A DNA stretch of 64,000 bases from Brumimicrobium salinarum (GTDB lineage: Bacteria > Bacteroidota > Bacteroidia > Flavobacteriales_D > Crocinitomicaceae), in assembly GCF_002844555.1 (NCBI RefSeq), contig NZ_PJNI01000001.1, forward strand, positions 1 through 64,000, in the 5' to 3' direction. Positions 17,925-25,476 of this stretch are shown piece after piece (the first letter of the stretch is position 1; each line of letters opens with the position of its first letter). The notes under the pieces are model-generated. The model worked only from the letters and a program-made list of their open reading frames with translations. It had not been told where the DNA came from and made no database searches. The translations under genes were made by a program, and so were the position numbers.

Positions 17925-18719
17925 TTAGAAAGGAAGGTCATTGTCTAATGGAGAAACATCTGAATTTAAAACAAATTCTTTCCAAAATAGGATACCTTTT
18001 TTAGTGAATTTATAATAAATCTTCTGATTTTTTTCATCTAGGACTTCACGAATTATATCCGAGTGTTTGAATTTTTCGATTGTAATTGTATCCATATCGC
18101 GAGGTACATTTTCAAATTTACTTATTGCGGTACCAAGACTTTTAAAATGGTGAAATAGGTCTGACTTTTTAAATGACTCATATTCTTCTTTTGATAAATG
18201 TGTATTATCATTAGGTGATGAGTTGTCATAAGCTTTGATATTTAGCTCCTTTTGTAATGTGTTTATAGTTTCGTCTCTTTCTTCAATTTGTCTTGTTAAA
18301 ACATCTATCTTTTTATTTAGGTTTGCAGTATCACGAAATCCAGCTCTTTCGTCTTCTAATTCACTTTCTTTTTTGGCTAATTGTTTCTTCGATTCGTAAT
18401 CGAAAAGTTTTTGATTCAAAATATTATTCTTTCTGCCTTCAAGTGCTTTTTTTGACATCTTATCAAATAATAGCATGATGTATGGTAGGATTAAAACATA
18501 GAATAAAGCAAAAGCTAATGGTAGCCAAATATTTGTGAGATAAGTTGAATAACTCACTTCGACTTGGTTTATTTTTTCTTGTATTGGTTGGGAAGCAAAA
18601 AGTACTATAAATATTGGTTTCCAGTTAAAAACAATAAAGGATATTAAAAAAGCGCCTAGAATTGGGTTCTTAATTCTTTCTTTACTTGATTGCATGAATG
18701 AGTTAAATAGTTCTTTCAT
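17925..18719 (-). CDS. Two-TM coiled-coil protein leading the R-M operon
   Basis: This 264-residue protein begins with an amphipathic segment and RIKNPILGAFLISFIVFNW, giving two transmembrane helices (about residues 20-42 and 62-85). A charged coiled coil (about 90-160) and a C-terminal winged-helix-like domain (about 170-255) follow. Proteins with this RIKNP...FNWKPI start recur, as I remember, in defence islands and phage-related loci, but I know no function. It is 54 bases upstream of hsdM on the same strand, so it likely shares the promoter of the restriction operon. A membrane-linked sensor or effector is one possible reading; the evidence is layout only. Confidence 0.7.
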   Translation of the reverse strand: MKELFNSFMQSSKERIKNPILGAFLISFIVFNWKPIFIVLFASQPIQEKINQVEVSYSTYLTNIWLPLAFALFYVLILPYIMLLFDKMSKKALEGRKNNILNQKLFDYESKKQLAKKESELEDERAGFRDTANLNKKIDVLTRQIEERDETINTLQKELNIKAYDNSSPNDNTHLSKEEYESFKKSDLFHHFKSLGTAISKFENVPRDMDTITIEKFKHSDIIREVLDEKNQKIYYKFTKKGILFWKEFVLNSDVSPLDNDLPF

Positions 18720-18802
18720 TAGATGTTGGTTTTAATTGGTTTCATTTCTTCTTATCATCACCTAGTGGCAAGGTAATCATTTTGATAAACACCTAGTGAT
18801 TT

Positions 18803-19333
18803 TTATTTTATTTCATTCAAGTAATGATTAAATAGATCTCTTCTCCAATTAATTACAATTTCATAAACTTTAAACAGATCCCACTTCTTATCAAGAATTG
18901 TTAACCCTTCAAAAATCGGGGACTCTTCAATATCATCATTCACTATTAAATCAAATGCCTCAAGTATTCTCTGAGTACCACCATGTAGTTTTTTATCATC
19001 CTTATGTTTTATATAGTTAGCAAGACCAATAATCAATTCAGTATTAGTACGCGAAAAGCTCCCTGGTGTTGATCCAATTTTATAAAGAGAGGTTTTATCT
19101 TCTAAACTTTCGTACAAGTCTTTAATACTTCCATTAATGTAGTTTTGAAATGCAATAAATGCCATGCCAAAAACAGGTTCAGTATCTTCAAGAAGCCATA
19201 AGCCATCGTACCAATCTATCTTTCCTAATCTTGCTTTTAGAGTTTCAATCGAGTTGTTTAGGCCAGTGATTATTTGTTTTAAACTATCTGCGCGATAGTC
19301 TACATGACGCCAATGAGTTTGTGTTATTGTCAT
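18803..19333 (-). CDS. Hypothetical soluble helical protein
   Basis: This 176-residue soluble protein is mostly alpha-helical and rich in tryptophan and charged residues. The segment ELIIGLANYIKHKDDKK (about residues 106-122) resembles the NYxKHK motif of AbiV- or HEPN-like abortive infection proteins, but the Rx4H ribonuclease motif is missing, so I do not assign it. It sits 83 bases upstream of the membrane/coiled-coil gene, on the same strand, and may be part of the defence cargo. Confidence 0.6.
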   Translation of the reverse strand: MTITQTHWRHVDYRADSLKQIITGLNNSIETLKARLGKIDWYDGLWLLEDTEPVFGMAFIAFQNYINGSIKDLYESLEDKTSLYKIGSTPGSFSRTNTELIIGLANYIKHKDDKKLHGGTQRILEAFDLIVNDDIEESPIFEGLTILDKKWDLFKVYEIVINWRRDLFNHYLNEIK

Positions 19334-19456
19334 TTTATAAATGATTGGATTGTGTTTTAAGTTTAAACTAATTTGATTCTTTATGCAAAAATATTATCTT
19401 CGTATTGATTTAGGTGGTTAGGTTAGGTTGATTTTAAGAGGGAATAGAACGCTCGT

Positions 19457-19729
19457 TCATTCCCTCTTATGTTTTTTACGATGTTTCTTTTTTTCTTCAT
19501 GGGTTAATTTAAACGCATTTAAGAAAGTGGAGTATTCGACTAAATCGCCTTCCGCAGATGTAATAAAGTAGAAGATGCCATTTGCCTTTTCAACACCGAG
19601 CGTTCCTAAACCTTCACAAATTTCAGCTATGTAATAGCCTTCTTTTAAATCTACAATGATTTCAGAGTAGGAAAAGTCGTAAAACTTATCTCCTACTATG
19701 TCTGCATATTCCTTACTAAATTCTGCCAT
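19457..19729 (-). CDS. Small hypothetical protein
   Basis: The 90-residue protein has an acidic, aromatic N-terminal two-thirds and a highly basic tail (HEEKKKHRKKHKRE). It has no signal peptide or membrane segment. It is divergent from the secreted endonuclease gene, and a 26-bp perfect palindrome lies between the two. I recognise no family. The position next to a nuclease allows an immunity or regulatory role, but nothing in the sequence proves it. Confidence 0.5.
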   Translation of the reverse strand: MAEFSKEYADIVGDKFYDFSYSEIIVDLKEGYYIAEICEGLGTLGVEKANGIFYFITSAEGDLVEYSTFLNAFKLTHEEKKKHRKKHKRE

Positions 19730-19752
19730 TGTTAAACTGTATTTGTTTCAAG

Positions 19753-19778
19753 ACAATGAATTTAATTAAATTCATTGT
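19753..19778. promoter_or_regulatory. 26-bp perfect palindrome, operator-like
   Basis: ACAATGAATTTAA followed by its exact reverse complement forms a 26-bp palindrome without a spacer. It lies in the 70-bp gap between two divergent genes, 22 bases upstream of the endonuclease ATG at 19800. A palindrome without loop or T-run in a divergent promoter region suggests a dimeric repressor operator; a bidirectional hairpin is the alternative. Confidence 0.5.
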
Positions 19779-19799
19779 TATTTGTACTATATTAGCATC

Positions 19800-20747
19800 A
19801 TGAAACTTTACAAACTACTACAAATTCAATCATTTTTCATTCTATTTTTTGGAATTGGGTTATCTACGGCACAAGTACCATCAGGGTATTATAGTACTGC
19901 TGAAGGTTTAACAGGAGAAGCGTTGAAATCTGCGCTAAACGATATAATAGATGATCATGTCAAGTTTTCTTACACAAGTTCAAATACAGATGTTTGGGAT
20001 ATATTAAAGGAAACGGATAAAGATACTATTGATCCGACGAAGGTTATTTTAATTTATACTGGATGGACTGTTGATGCTGAACAGGAATATAATGCTGGAA
20101 GTGGGTGGACACGTGAACATGTTTGGGCTAAATCACGAGGGAACTTTGGTACTTCACAAGGTGCTGGAACGGATGTTCATGCTTTAAGGCCTTGTGATGT
20201 TTCTGTGAATTCTGCTCGTAATAATCGATGGTTTGGGATTGGAGAATATGAATATATTGATGGTGATGGACCAACTGGATGTTATACAAGTACCTCATCT
20301 TGGGTTTGGGAACCACGTGATGAAGTTAAGGGGGATATTGCCAGGATGATGTTTTATATGGATACGCGATATGAAGGAGAGAATGGAGAATTGGATTTGC
20401 AATTGATTGATTCTATTCCGAGTGATAATAATACGAATGAGCCTATTCATGGTTTGTTTTCTGTTTTATGGCAATGGCATATTGAAGATCCTGTTGATGA
20501 CTGGGAAAGGAATCGGAATGATGTTATTTATTCTTATCAGCAAAACCGTAATCCTTTTATTGATCATCCGGAGTTCGTGGAGATGATTTGGGGAACTTAT
20601 GTTGGTGTTGAGGATTACGCTAAAGATGAACCTAAAGAATTGATAATGGTTCTTGATGTGCTGGGTAGAGAGGTTGAAATTGAGCGTGGTGTTTTGCAGT
20701 TTTATATTTATTCGGATGGGAGTGTGGAGAAGAGGGTGTTGAGGTAG
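19800..20747 (+). CDS. Secreted endonuclease I family nuclease
   Basis: From the ATG at 19800, which gives a proper signal peptide (about 24 residues, ending near STAQ), the protein has 315 residues; an in-frame ATG at 19782 is less likely. Endonuclease I family motifs are clear: TREHVWAKS, DVHALRP, NSARNNRWFG and PRDEVKGDIARMMFYMDTRY. These beta-beta-alpha-metal enzymes degrade DNA non-specifically outside the cell. The C-terminus (DVLGREV...YIYSDGSVEKR) resembles a short type IX sorting-domain end, common in flavobacterial members. It is alone on the plus strand inside defence cargo, with a palindrome at its promoter. It may help to use or destroy extracellular DNA. Confidence 0.88.
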   Translation: MKLYKLLQIQSFFILFFGIGLSTAQVPSGYYSTAEGLTGEALKSALNDIIDDHVKFSYTSSNTDVWDILKETDKDTIDPTKVILIYTGWTVDAEQEYNAGSGWTREHVWAKSRGNFGTSQGAGTDVHALRPCDVSVNSARNNRWFGIGEYEYIDGDGPTGCYTSTSSWVWEPRDEVKGDIARMMFYMDTRYEGENGELDLQLIDSIPSDNNTNEPIHGLFSVLWQWHIEDPVDDWERNRNDVIYSYQQNRNPFIDHPEFVEMIWGTYVGVEDYAKDEPKELIMVLDVLGREVEIERGVLQFYIYSDGSVEKRVLR

Positions 20748-20822
20748 GACTTACGAGATGGGATATAGCGGACTAGGATGGGGTATCACAAGGGCAGAGT
20801 TCTCATTCCTTAAGAAAATCAT

Positions 20823-21821
20823 TTAGCTGTAATATTTTTTTATTTCATTAACTGGTCTTACAATTGCATCAGCTTGTTGTTTATGCATATATCTGCCAAA
20901 ACTTTCAACTTGTTCAGTATAAATATTGTTTTTGTATTCCGTTATTGCTTCAGAGGTAATTAGAATATTGAAGTAATCAGCCCACATAGCTTTTACTTTA
21001 TATTCAGGTAGTTCCGAAAGGGAAGAGCATCCTTCTACTGTACATCCAATCGCCCAACTTAAGAAGTTTAAGGAGTTGAAAATTCTTAAATAATTACCAA
21101 ATGAGAACTCAATGTCCTCCTCTAATCCATGAAAAATTAAATGTCTATTAAAGCTATCTGTGACGTGGTTCGTTTTAGTATTCAAATAGAGATTGTTTTT
21201 AATGAATTTTTCAAATTGAATCATCCATAATTTAAAGTAATAACGGTGTTTTTTAAGTATTTCCTTTTCTTGATTAGAATCTAAATAGTTGTCCGTCTTA
21301 ATTAGACTCATATTTCTTTTATGTAAGAAAGTTTTACTTAGTTCTACATATTCATCAGTCATCAAATTAACAGCTTTTAAAAGTTCTTTTATTTCAATCT
21401 CACCTTTTTTATGTTCACCTTTTTTATTGATAAGATATTTACGCAAAGTTCCTTCAATAACGGGTATAAGTATTGATATTGCCCCTTTGAAATCCTTTTG
21501 GAGACACATTACAATTGACTCCCTAATTGTCGGAACAAAATCTTTTAAAAAGGGTCTTGTCAAATAAACTCCTTCAATAAGATGAATTGTACCTCTAAGG
21601 TCAAAGAATTTTCGGGCAAAGAATGTTACCACATCTTCATTTAGGTTTTCAGAATTAGCTATTAAATTAGTTAGGACTTCTATATCCCCGCCTTGACTGT
21701 ATGGATGAATAAAAACCCAATTGCTTCTTTGAAGATGTTGATTCACCTTATCTAGTTTTTCTACAGTATTTATTTGAGATTCAATTTTATTGAGCTCCTT
21801 TTGAAATAATCTTTTATTCAC
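20823..21821 (-). CDS. HEPN-domain protein, putative RNase
   Basis: The 332-residue helical protein has a canonical HEPN motif RHxxxH in SFNRHLIFHGL (R226, H227, H231). The N-terminal 200 residues contain a conserved-looking segment around PVIEGTLRKYL and a run of charged helices. The NRHxxxHG form is typical of active HEPN RNases in abortive-infection and toxin systems. It is a single gene facing the endonuclease gene convergently, with a 75-bp gap. No antitoxin-like partner is adjacent. Phage defence is inferred from motif and context; the exact family is not identified. Confidence 0.72.
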   Translation of the reverse strand: MNKRLFQKELNKIESQINTVEKLDKVNQHLQRSNWVFIHPYSQGGDIEVLTNLIANSENLNEDVVTFFARKFFDLRGTIHLIEGVYLTRPFLKDFVPTIRESIVMCLQKDFKGAISILIPVIEGTLRKYLINKKGEHKKGEIEIKELLKAVNLMTDEYVELSKTFLHKRNMSLIKTDNYLDSNQEKEILKKHRYYFKLWMIQFEKFIKNNLYLNTKTNHVTDSFNRHLIFHGLEEDIEFSFGNYLRIFNSLNFLSWAIGCTVEGCSSLSELPEYKVKAMWADYFNILITSEAITEYKNNIYTEQVESFGRYMHKQQADAIVRPVNEIKKYYS

Positions 21822-22050
21822 GATTGTATTTATTTTTCTCTTGTTGTGTAATAATTAGTCGGCTTTAATTCCTAAATACCATTTTTGCTTCGTAGAATTA
21901 TCTGGCCTGCTATATAATTGCAAGGATTCTTAACTTCTTGAAATCCGTTCAAAGTTCAAACTTTTTCCTTTCGATTCTTCTTCTATATGGATAAGACTTA
22001 ATGAGTGAGATACTACATTCCAAATTTAATCAATTTTCAGACTTTAGCTG

Positions 22051-22980
22051 TCATAACTCCATTAACATCTCTACCAACCCTTCCTGCGGTGCTACATCAT
22101 CTTTCAAACTATTCACATTTGTATGAGACCAAAGACCAGGAGTATTCAAGCACATATTCTTACTTACGATTTCAAAAGCTTTAATTCCTTTCTTTCGGAT
22201 GAGGTTTGGTAATCCTTCGCGGATATCGATGTTGTGTTTGTTGCCGAGATAGTGAAGGAGCTTTTTGAGCGACTGCAATTGTTTATTAGAGTACTTGTGA
22301 TAGAATGAAAAGCCTTTGAATGGTTCAGCAAGTTCTTCGACTTGTTCGGGATCTACTTCTTGGCCAACGTAGGTGAAATAAGAATTTTTTCCTCTAGCAA
22401 TTGGTTTGGGATTTCCATTTTGGTCTTTTTCGAAGTAGCCTTTTGTTAACCTACCGAAGCTGCAAAGTTCAACTCCTATGCTTTGACTATGGACAGGATT
22501 GTTGCCAATTCCTAAATGCCATGCCCAACAATTGTTGGGGATTGCTTGTAGTATTTTACCATCGTGTTTTGAGTTGTCGTTGTGGATTGATTGGCCGCCA
22601 ATGACAAATTCGGTGGCTACTTTGTGTGGTCGTTCGCCCCAATGGTCTATTACACGATATGGGTTTTGCCAACCTCCTGTGTGGTGTAGGAATATTGATT
22701 TCTTTTCTGTGGGTTGGTTGTGGTAAGCGTAGTTTGGGAGGAAGTATTGTTCGTAAAGTGATTCTTCTTGATTTGGATTGTTGATCATTTCCCAACCGTC
22801 GTAGAGAAATGACCAGGTTATTGGGCCTACAATTCCGTCGGGTGTGATGTTTTGGGATTTCTGGAAGAATATAACGGATTGTTGGGTTTGTGGACCGAAG
22901 ATTCCGTCTGGGAGGATGTTGAGGAGGAGTTGGAGTTGTTTTACTTCGGAACCTTTTGAATTAAGCTTTAATGTTTTCAT
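22051..22980 (-). CDS. Phage-type N-acetylmuramoyl-L-alanine amidase with PG-binding domain
   Basis: I choose the ATG at 22980 (309 residues). Another ATG at 23043 would add 21 residues read through a palindrome, and both starts begin with the same six residues, MKTLKL. Residues 1-65 form a PG_binding_1 domain (GSEVKQLQLLLN, DGIFGPQT, PDGIVGPITW). Residues about 90-230 form an Amidase_2/PGRP domain with zinc-ligand candidates in FLHHTGG and the AWHLG and SIGVEL segments. Such enzymes cut the bond between MurNAc and the stem peptide and serve as endolysins. There is no signal peptide, as expected for an endolysin released by a holin. It is encoded next to the replication genes. Confidence 0.88.
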   Translation of the reverse strand: MKTLKLNSKGSEVKQLQLLLNILPDGIFGPQTQQSVIFFQKSQNITPDGIVGPITWSFLYDGWEMINNPNQEESLYEQYFLPNYAYHNQPTEKKSIFLHHTGGWQNPYRVIDHWGERPHKVATEFVIGGQSIHNDNSKHDGKILQAIPNNCWAWHLGIGNNPVHSQSIGVELCSFGRLTKGYFEKDQNGNPKPIARGKNSYFTYVGQEVDPEQVEELAEPFKGFSFYHKYSNKQLQSLKKLLHYLGNKHNIDIREGLPNLIRKKGIKAFEIVSKNMCLNTPGLWSHTNVNSLKDDVAPQEGLVEMLMEL

Positions 22981-22999
22981 GTTGTTGTTTTTAATAGGG

Positions 23000-23020
23000 C
23001 TACGAGATGAAATCTCGCAG
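23000..23020. repeat. Palindromic repeat at amidase start
   Basis: CGAGAT/ATCTCG (23003-23008 with 23012-23017) forms a hairpin with outer GCT/AGC pairs. It lies between the two copies of the MKTLKL start sequence, so it appears to have been inserted into, or duplicated with, the 5' end of the amidase gene. Confidence 0.5.
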
Positions 23021-23066
23021 CAGCTGAGTTTTAGAGTTTTCATAGAAAAATTATTTTATAATTTTT

Positions 23067-23086
23067 GGGCGATTTGCAAATCGCCC
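23067..23086. repeat. Perfect 20-bp palindrome of the TTTGCAAA type
   Basis: GGGCGATTTG and its exact complement form a 20-bp palindrome between the helicase-loader gene stop (23095) and the amidase gene. It could act as a terminator-like hairpin or processing site in the replication transcript. The same TTTGCAAA-centred design recurs at 24002-24090 and 35796-35825. Confidence 0.65.
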
Positions 23087-23094
23087 TTACGTAC

Positions 23095-23718
23095 TTACTT
23101 TCTTTTGTCCTTGGTGGACGTAGGAAATGAGATGAGATTGAACATTTCACGGAGTCTGGAACGGACTCTTTTGCCATATAATTCTTCAAGTTCATCAGCA
23201 TTGAGATTGGTAGTGGCGTGGGTAACAATTTGATAATTTGTTAGTAAATCGTAACGTTGAAGGAGTATTTCTCCGATTGTGTTGCATTCGTTACCGTAGA
23301 ACTTACTGTTGCTTTCTACTCCCAAATCATCAATGAAAAGTGGGGTGTGTTTTTTTCCATATCGATTGATTATTTCAACTCCTTCACGCTGATATTCGAG
23401 GGCTATGTCTCGCGAAGATTTGATGTGGTAAAAATCTTCTTTGAAAAGAAATACGCGCAGCAAATTCATGATTGATGTTTTGCCTGATCCGATGGGGCCG
23501 ATGAGTAAAACTCCTTTGTTGAGATCAATGTTGTATTTCTTGCATTGTCGTTCTTCATGAATCATGTAGATGATAAGACGATGAAAGGTAACGACATCGG
23601 AACGATGAATTTTAAATTGGTCTCCGTATTTTGATTTGCCCAGGTACTGGATGTAGCGAAGTGTTTTTTTAAAATCGAAGACACGTTGATTGTTAACTAT
23701 TTTGTATGGTTTTTCCAT
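23095..23718 (-). CDS. DnaC/IstB-like AAA+ ATPase, helicase loader
   Basis: The 207-residue protein is a compact AAA+ ATPase with Walker A GPIGSGKT (74-81), Walker B LFIDDLG (about 126-132), a sensor I THATTN and an R-finger-like KRVRSRLREM. Length and motifs fit DnaC/IstB-type loaders that place the replicative helicase on an origin. It lies 11 bases behind the replication-initiator-like gene, and an excisionase-like HTH gene comes before that, so the three form a replication operon. This suggests that the excised element can replicate. A transposition helper (IstB) is less likely because no IstA transposase is present. Confidence 0.82.
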   Translation of the reverse strand: MEKPYKIVNNQRVFDFKKTLRYIQYLGKSKYGDQFKIHRSDVVTFHRLIIYMIHEERQCKKYNIDLNKGVLLIGPIGSGKTSIMNLLRVFLFKEDFYHIKSSRDIALEYQREGVEIINRYGKKHTPLFIDDLGVESNSKFYGNECNTIGEILLQRYDLLTNYQIVTHATTNLNADELEELYGKRVRSRLREMFNLISFPTSTKDKRK

Positions 23719-23729
23719 GACTTATTTTT

Positions 23730-24620
23730 TTAAAGTGGGATATCGTAATCTTTGTTTTCGTTGACGTGTAAGCGTTGTTGTGCTGGGCTTCTGCTTTGTG
23801 CTTGATACTTTTCATCTCGAATAATCCAATTTCGTGCAGCAGCTTTCCACTTTTTCATGGGGGCTTTTCCAGCAACTTTCCAACCGTTGGATTCAAAATG
23901 ATTGAAAAACATTTCAGCAACTTGGTAGGAAGATTTATTCTCGTGAAAAAATGTTTTTACTTCCTGGAGCTCTGGAGGGACAAATCTTTTTCGTTTGGTG
24001 GGTGATTGCAAATCACTCTTACTTGCTTTTTTGGATTTGGGTGAGTCGGATGATTGCAAATCATTTTTTTTGGGCGAATGCAATTCGTCCTCATGAAAAG
24101 AAGATTCATCATTTTGATTTTGGGATGGATGGGGGGAAGATTTTTTTTCTTCCCTTTTTTTTGTTTGAATAGGTTTGTAATGTTTATACTGTTTGTTTAG
24201 TTTAATACTGTTTATAGAAGGTACTAGAGCTTGTTCATTTTTGGAATGGTTCCTGTTCACAACCTGTTCTGGTACTTGTTCATTTTTGGAATGGTTGCTG
24301 TTCACAACCTGTTCGACACCTGTACCAAAAATGAACATATTGACTTTACTGCCTTTAAATGGATTGTAAGAAGGTAGGTACTCGAGATATTTCCATTTAT
24401 GTAAATCGGTGATGCAACGATGATAAGTTGAATTGGATCCTATTTTAGATACTCTCATTACGTCAGTTCGAGTCACTGATATTGGGCTTTTAAATCGATT
24501 CATGTTCCAGAATTGAAACAAAGCAATGTACAAACTCACATGAGAGGGATTCAGTCGATCATCATCCGACATCTTATTCATTGCTTCTGTGAGTTGTTTT
24601 ATATAGTTTACTTCTTTCAT
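23730..24620 (-). CDS. Replication-initiator-like winged-helix protein
   Basis: The 296-residue protein has an N-terminal winged-helix domain (about residues 20-105: LNPSHVSLYIALFQFW, RTDVMRVSKIGSNSTYHR), typical of DnaD or phage replisome-organiser proteins of Bacteroidota. A long low-complexity linker (about 105-215) contains a near-duplicated VEQVVNSNHSKNEQ/PEQVVNRNHSKNEQ segment and three palindrome-derived stretches. A C-terminal helical region (FHENKSSYQVAEMFFNHFES..., about 225-280) resembles the DnaB/DnaC-contacting part. It sits between the HTH gene (2-bp gap) and the helicase loader (11-bp gap). It is likely the origin-binding initiator of the element, with the origin perhaps in the structured DNA at 25126-25253. 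Confidence 0.72.
   Translation of the reverse strand: MKEVNYIKQLTEAMNKMSDDDRLNPSHVSLYIALFQFWNMNRFKSPISVTRTDVMRVSKIGSNSTYHRCITDLHKWKYLEYLPSYNPFKGSKVNMFIFGTGVEQVVNSNHSKNEQVPEQVVNRNHSKNEQALVPSINSIKLNKQYKHYKPIQTKKREEKKSSPHPSQNQNDESSFHEDELHSPKKNDLQSSDSPKSKKASKSDLQSPTKRKRFVPPELQEVKTFFHENKSSYQVAEMFFNHFESNGWKVAGKAPMKKWKAAARNWIIRDEKYQAQSRSPAQQRLHVNENKDYDIPL
24002..24090. repeat. Three TTGCAAA palindromes embedded in a coding linker
   Basis: Imperfect palindromes GTGATTGCAAATCAC (24002-24016), GATGATTGCAAATCATTT (24049-24066) and GGGCGAATGCAATTCGTCC (24072-24090) sit within the linker of the replication-initiator-like gene. In protein they read as the repeated (S/N)DLQS and DELHS units. The reading frame is kept. 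They look like copies of a dispersed palindromic repeat that also occurs between genes. Confidence 0.6.
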
Positions 24621-24622
24621 AA

Positions 24623-24907
24623 CTATCCATATTGTTTGTTATCATCAATGATGTTGAGTATGTCTTCTTTGTTATAGAATATTACTCCACCTACTTTAGA
24701 ATAGGGTATGATTCCTTTCGCACGCATATTCTGGAGTGTTCCAGGAGAAATGCCTAGCATACGTTGTACCTGATGCGACTTTAGAAGAACTGGATCATTA
24801 GATGATGTGTTTTGCGTTGATAATTCATCTTTTAATGATGCTAATGAGGAAAGGATCGTGTCTTTTAATTCTTGCAGATCCTCCTGGGTTACAATTGATA
24901 TTTCCAT
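24623..24907 (-). CDS. Excisionase-like HTH_17 protein
   Basis: The 94-residue protein has a variable N-terminal helix, then a MerR/HTH_17-type domain: LLKSHQVQRMLGISPGTLQN (about residues 43-62), MRAKGIIPYSKVGG and FYNKEDILNIID. Bacteroidota islands usually carry such a protein before their replication or excision genes. It could be the excisionase that sets the direction of recombination, or a regulator of the replication operon. It is first in the three-gene operon, with 2 bases to the next start, and the large hairpin at 25126-25253 lies 220 bases upstream. Confidence 0.78.
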   Translation of the reverse strand: MEISIVTQEDLQELKDTILSSLASLKDELSTQNTSSNDPVLLKSHQVQRMLGISPGTLQNMRAKGIIPYSKVGGVIFYNKEDILNIIDDNKQYG

Positions 24908-25125
24908 AAGACTAATTTTAAAGATTCAGTACAAATAGAATTAAAAGAAATCGAGTTTTGCCCCTGCACCACCCTGCACAAATTTCAAGAACCTGTTGCA
25001 TTTACTGGTGTTACAGAAGAAAAAAAAGATAAAATTTGTTTTTAATTGAATTATAGATTAATAAAAAACTATCTTTGCTGGAGCAGAAAAAAGAGATAAT
25101 AGAATTGTAGCGAAAGCTATTTTTG

Positions 25126-25253
25126 GGTAACAAAATCACCAATTTTAAAACCCCCAAAAAAATAGACTGACGCTCATGCCAAAAGGCGTGGGCTAGAGTC
25201 TGTTTGGGGGTTGGGCTTTGGTGAGCCTTGTTACCGATGGATGTTTGGCTCAC
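25126..25253 (+). other. Five-step nested hairpin with alternative terminator-like stem
   Basis: Five stems nest in order: GGTAACAA/TTGTTACC (25126-25133 with 25228-25235), TCACCAA/TTGGTGA (25136-25142 with 25218-25224), CCCCCAAA/TTTGGGGG (25151-25158 with 25203-25210), AGACT/AGTCT (25164-25168 with 25197-25201) and GCTCATGCC/GGCGTGGGC (25172-25180 with 25185-25193) around an AAAA loop. In addition, GTGAGCC (25221-25227) can pair with GGCTCAC (25247-25253) ahead of a T-rich run (25262-25266 and on), which excludes the second stem. It could be a replication origin, oriT or RNA switch. The 24908-25285 gap holds nothing else that I can see. Confidence 0.75.
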
Positions 25254-25285
25254 GCTTCTTTTTTATACCTCCATAACTACTTATT

Positions 25286-25471
25286 ATGCATACAGATTTC
25301 TCAAAATACAATTTGGAAAAAGAGGAGGTTAACATGATTGAAGCTTTTATGTTGCTTTATGGATATTCCTCAATCAAATCATTCTTGGAAAAAGATTTGT
25401 CAGAGCTACAAAAGCATAAAGATTGGAATCTTGAAATAAAAAATATTTATCACAAAATGAAAGGATGTTAA
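25286..25471 (+). CDS. Possible small protein after structured leader
   Basis: This 61-residue ORF is mostly helical, with charged ends (MHTDFSKYNLEKEEVN... and IYHKMKGC). It begins 33 bases after the alternative terminator-like stem at 25221-25253, so the hairpin would be its 5' leader. It ends 5 bases before the convergent 509-residue gene. I recognise no family. It may be a small regulatory protein or an unexpressed frame. Confidence 0.35.
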   Translation: MHTDFSKYNLEKEEVNMIEAFMLLYGYSSIKSFLEKDLSELQKHKDWNLEIKNIYHKMKGC

Positions 25472-25476
25472 TTCCT

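Noticed and set aside
18803-19333. A fourth HEPN protein
   Set aside because: The segment NYIKHKD is suggestive, but no Rx4-6H motif is present, so the call is not supported.
23095-23718. IstB of an IS21 insertion sequence
   Set aside because: There is no IstA transposase and there are no terminal inverted repeats; the operon with HTH and initiator genes fits a helicase loader better.
25011-25253. An 80-residue minus-strand frame
   Set aside because: It is read through the nested hairpin; composition and position favour a non-coding element.
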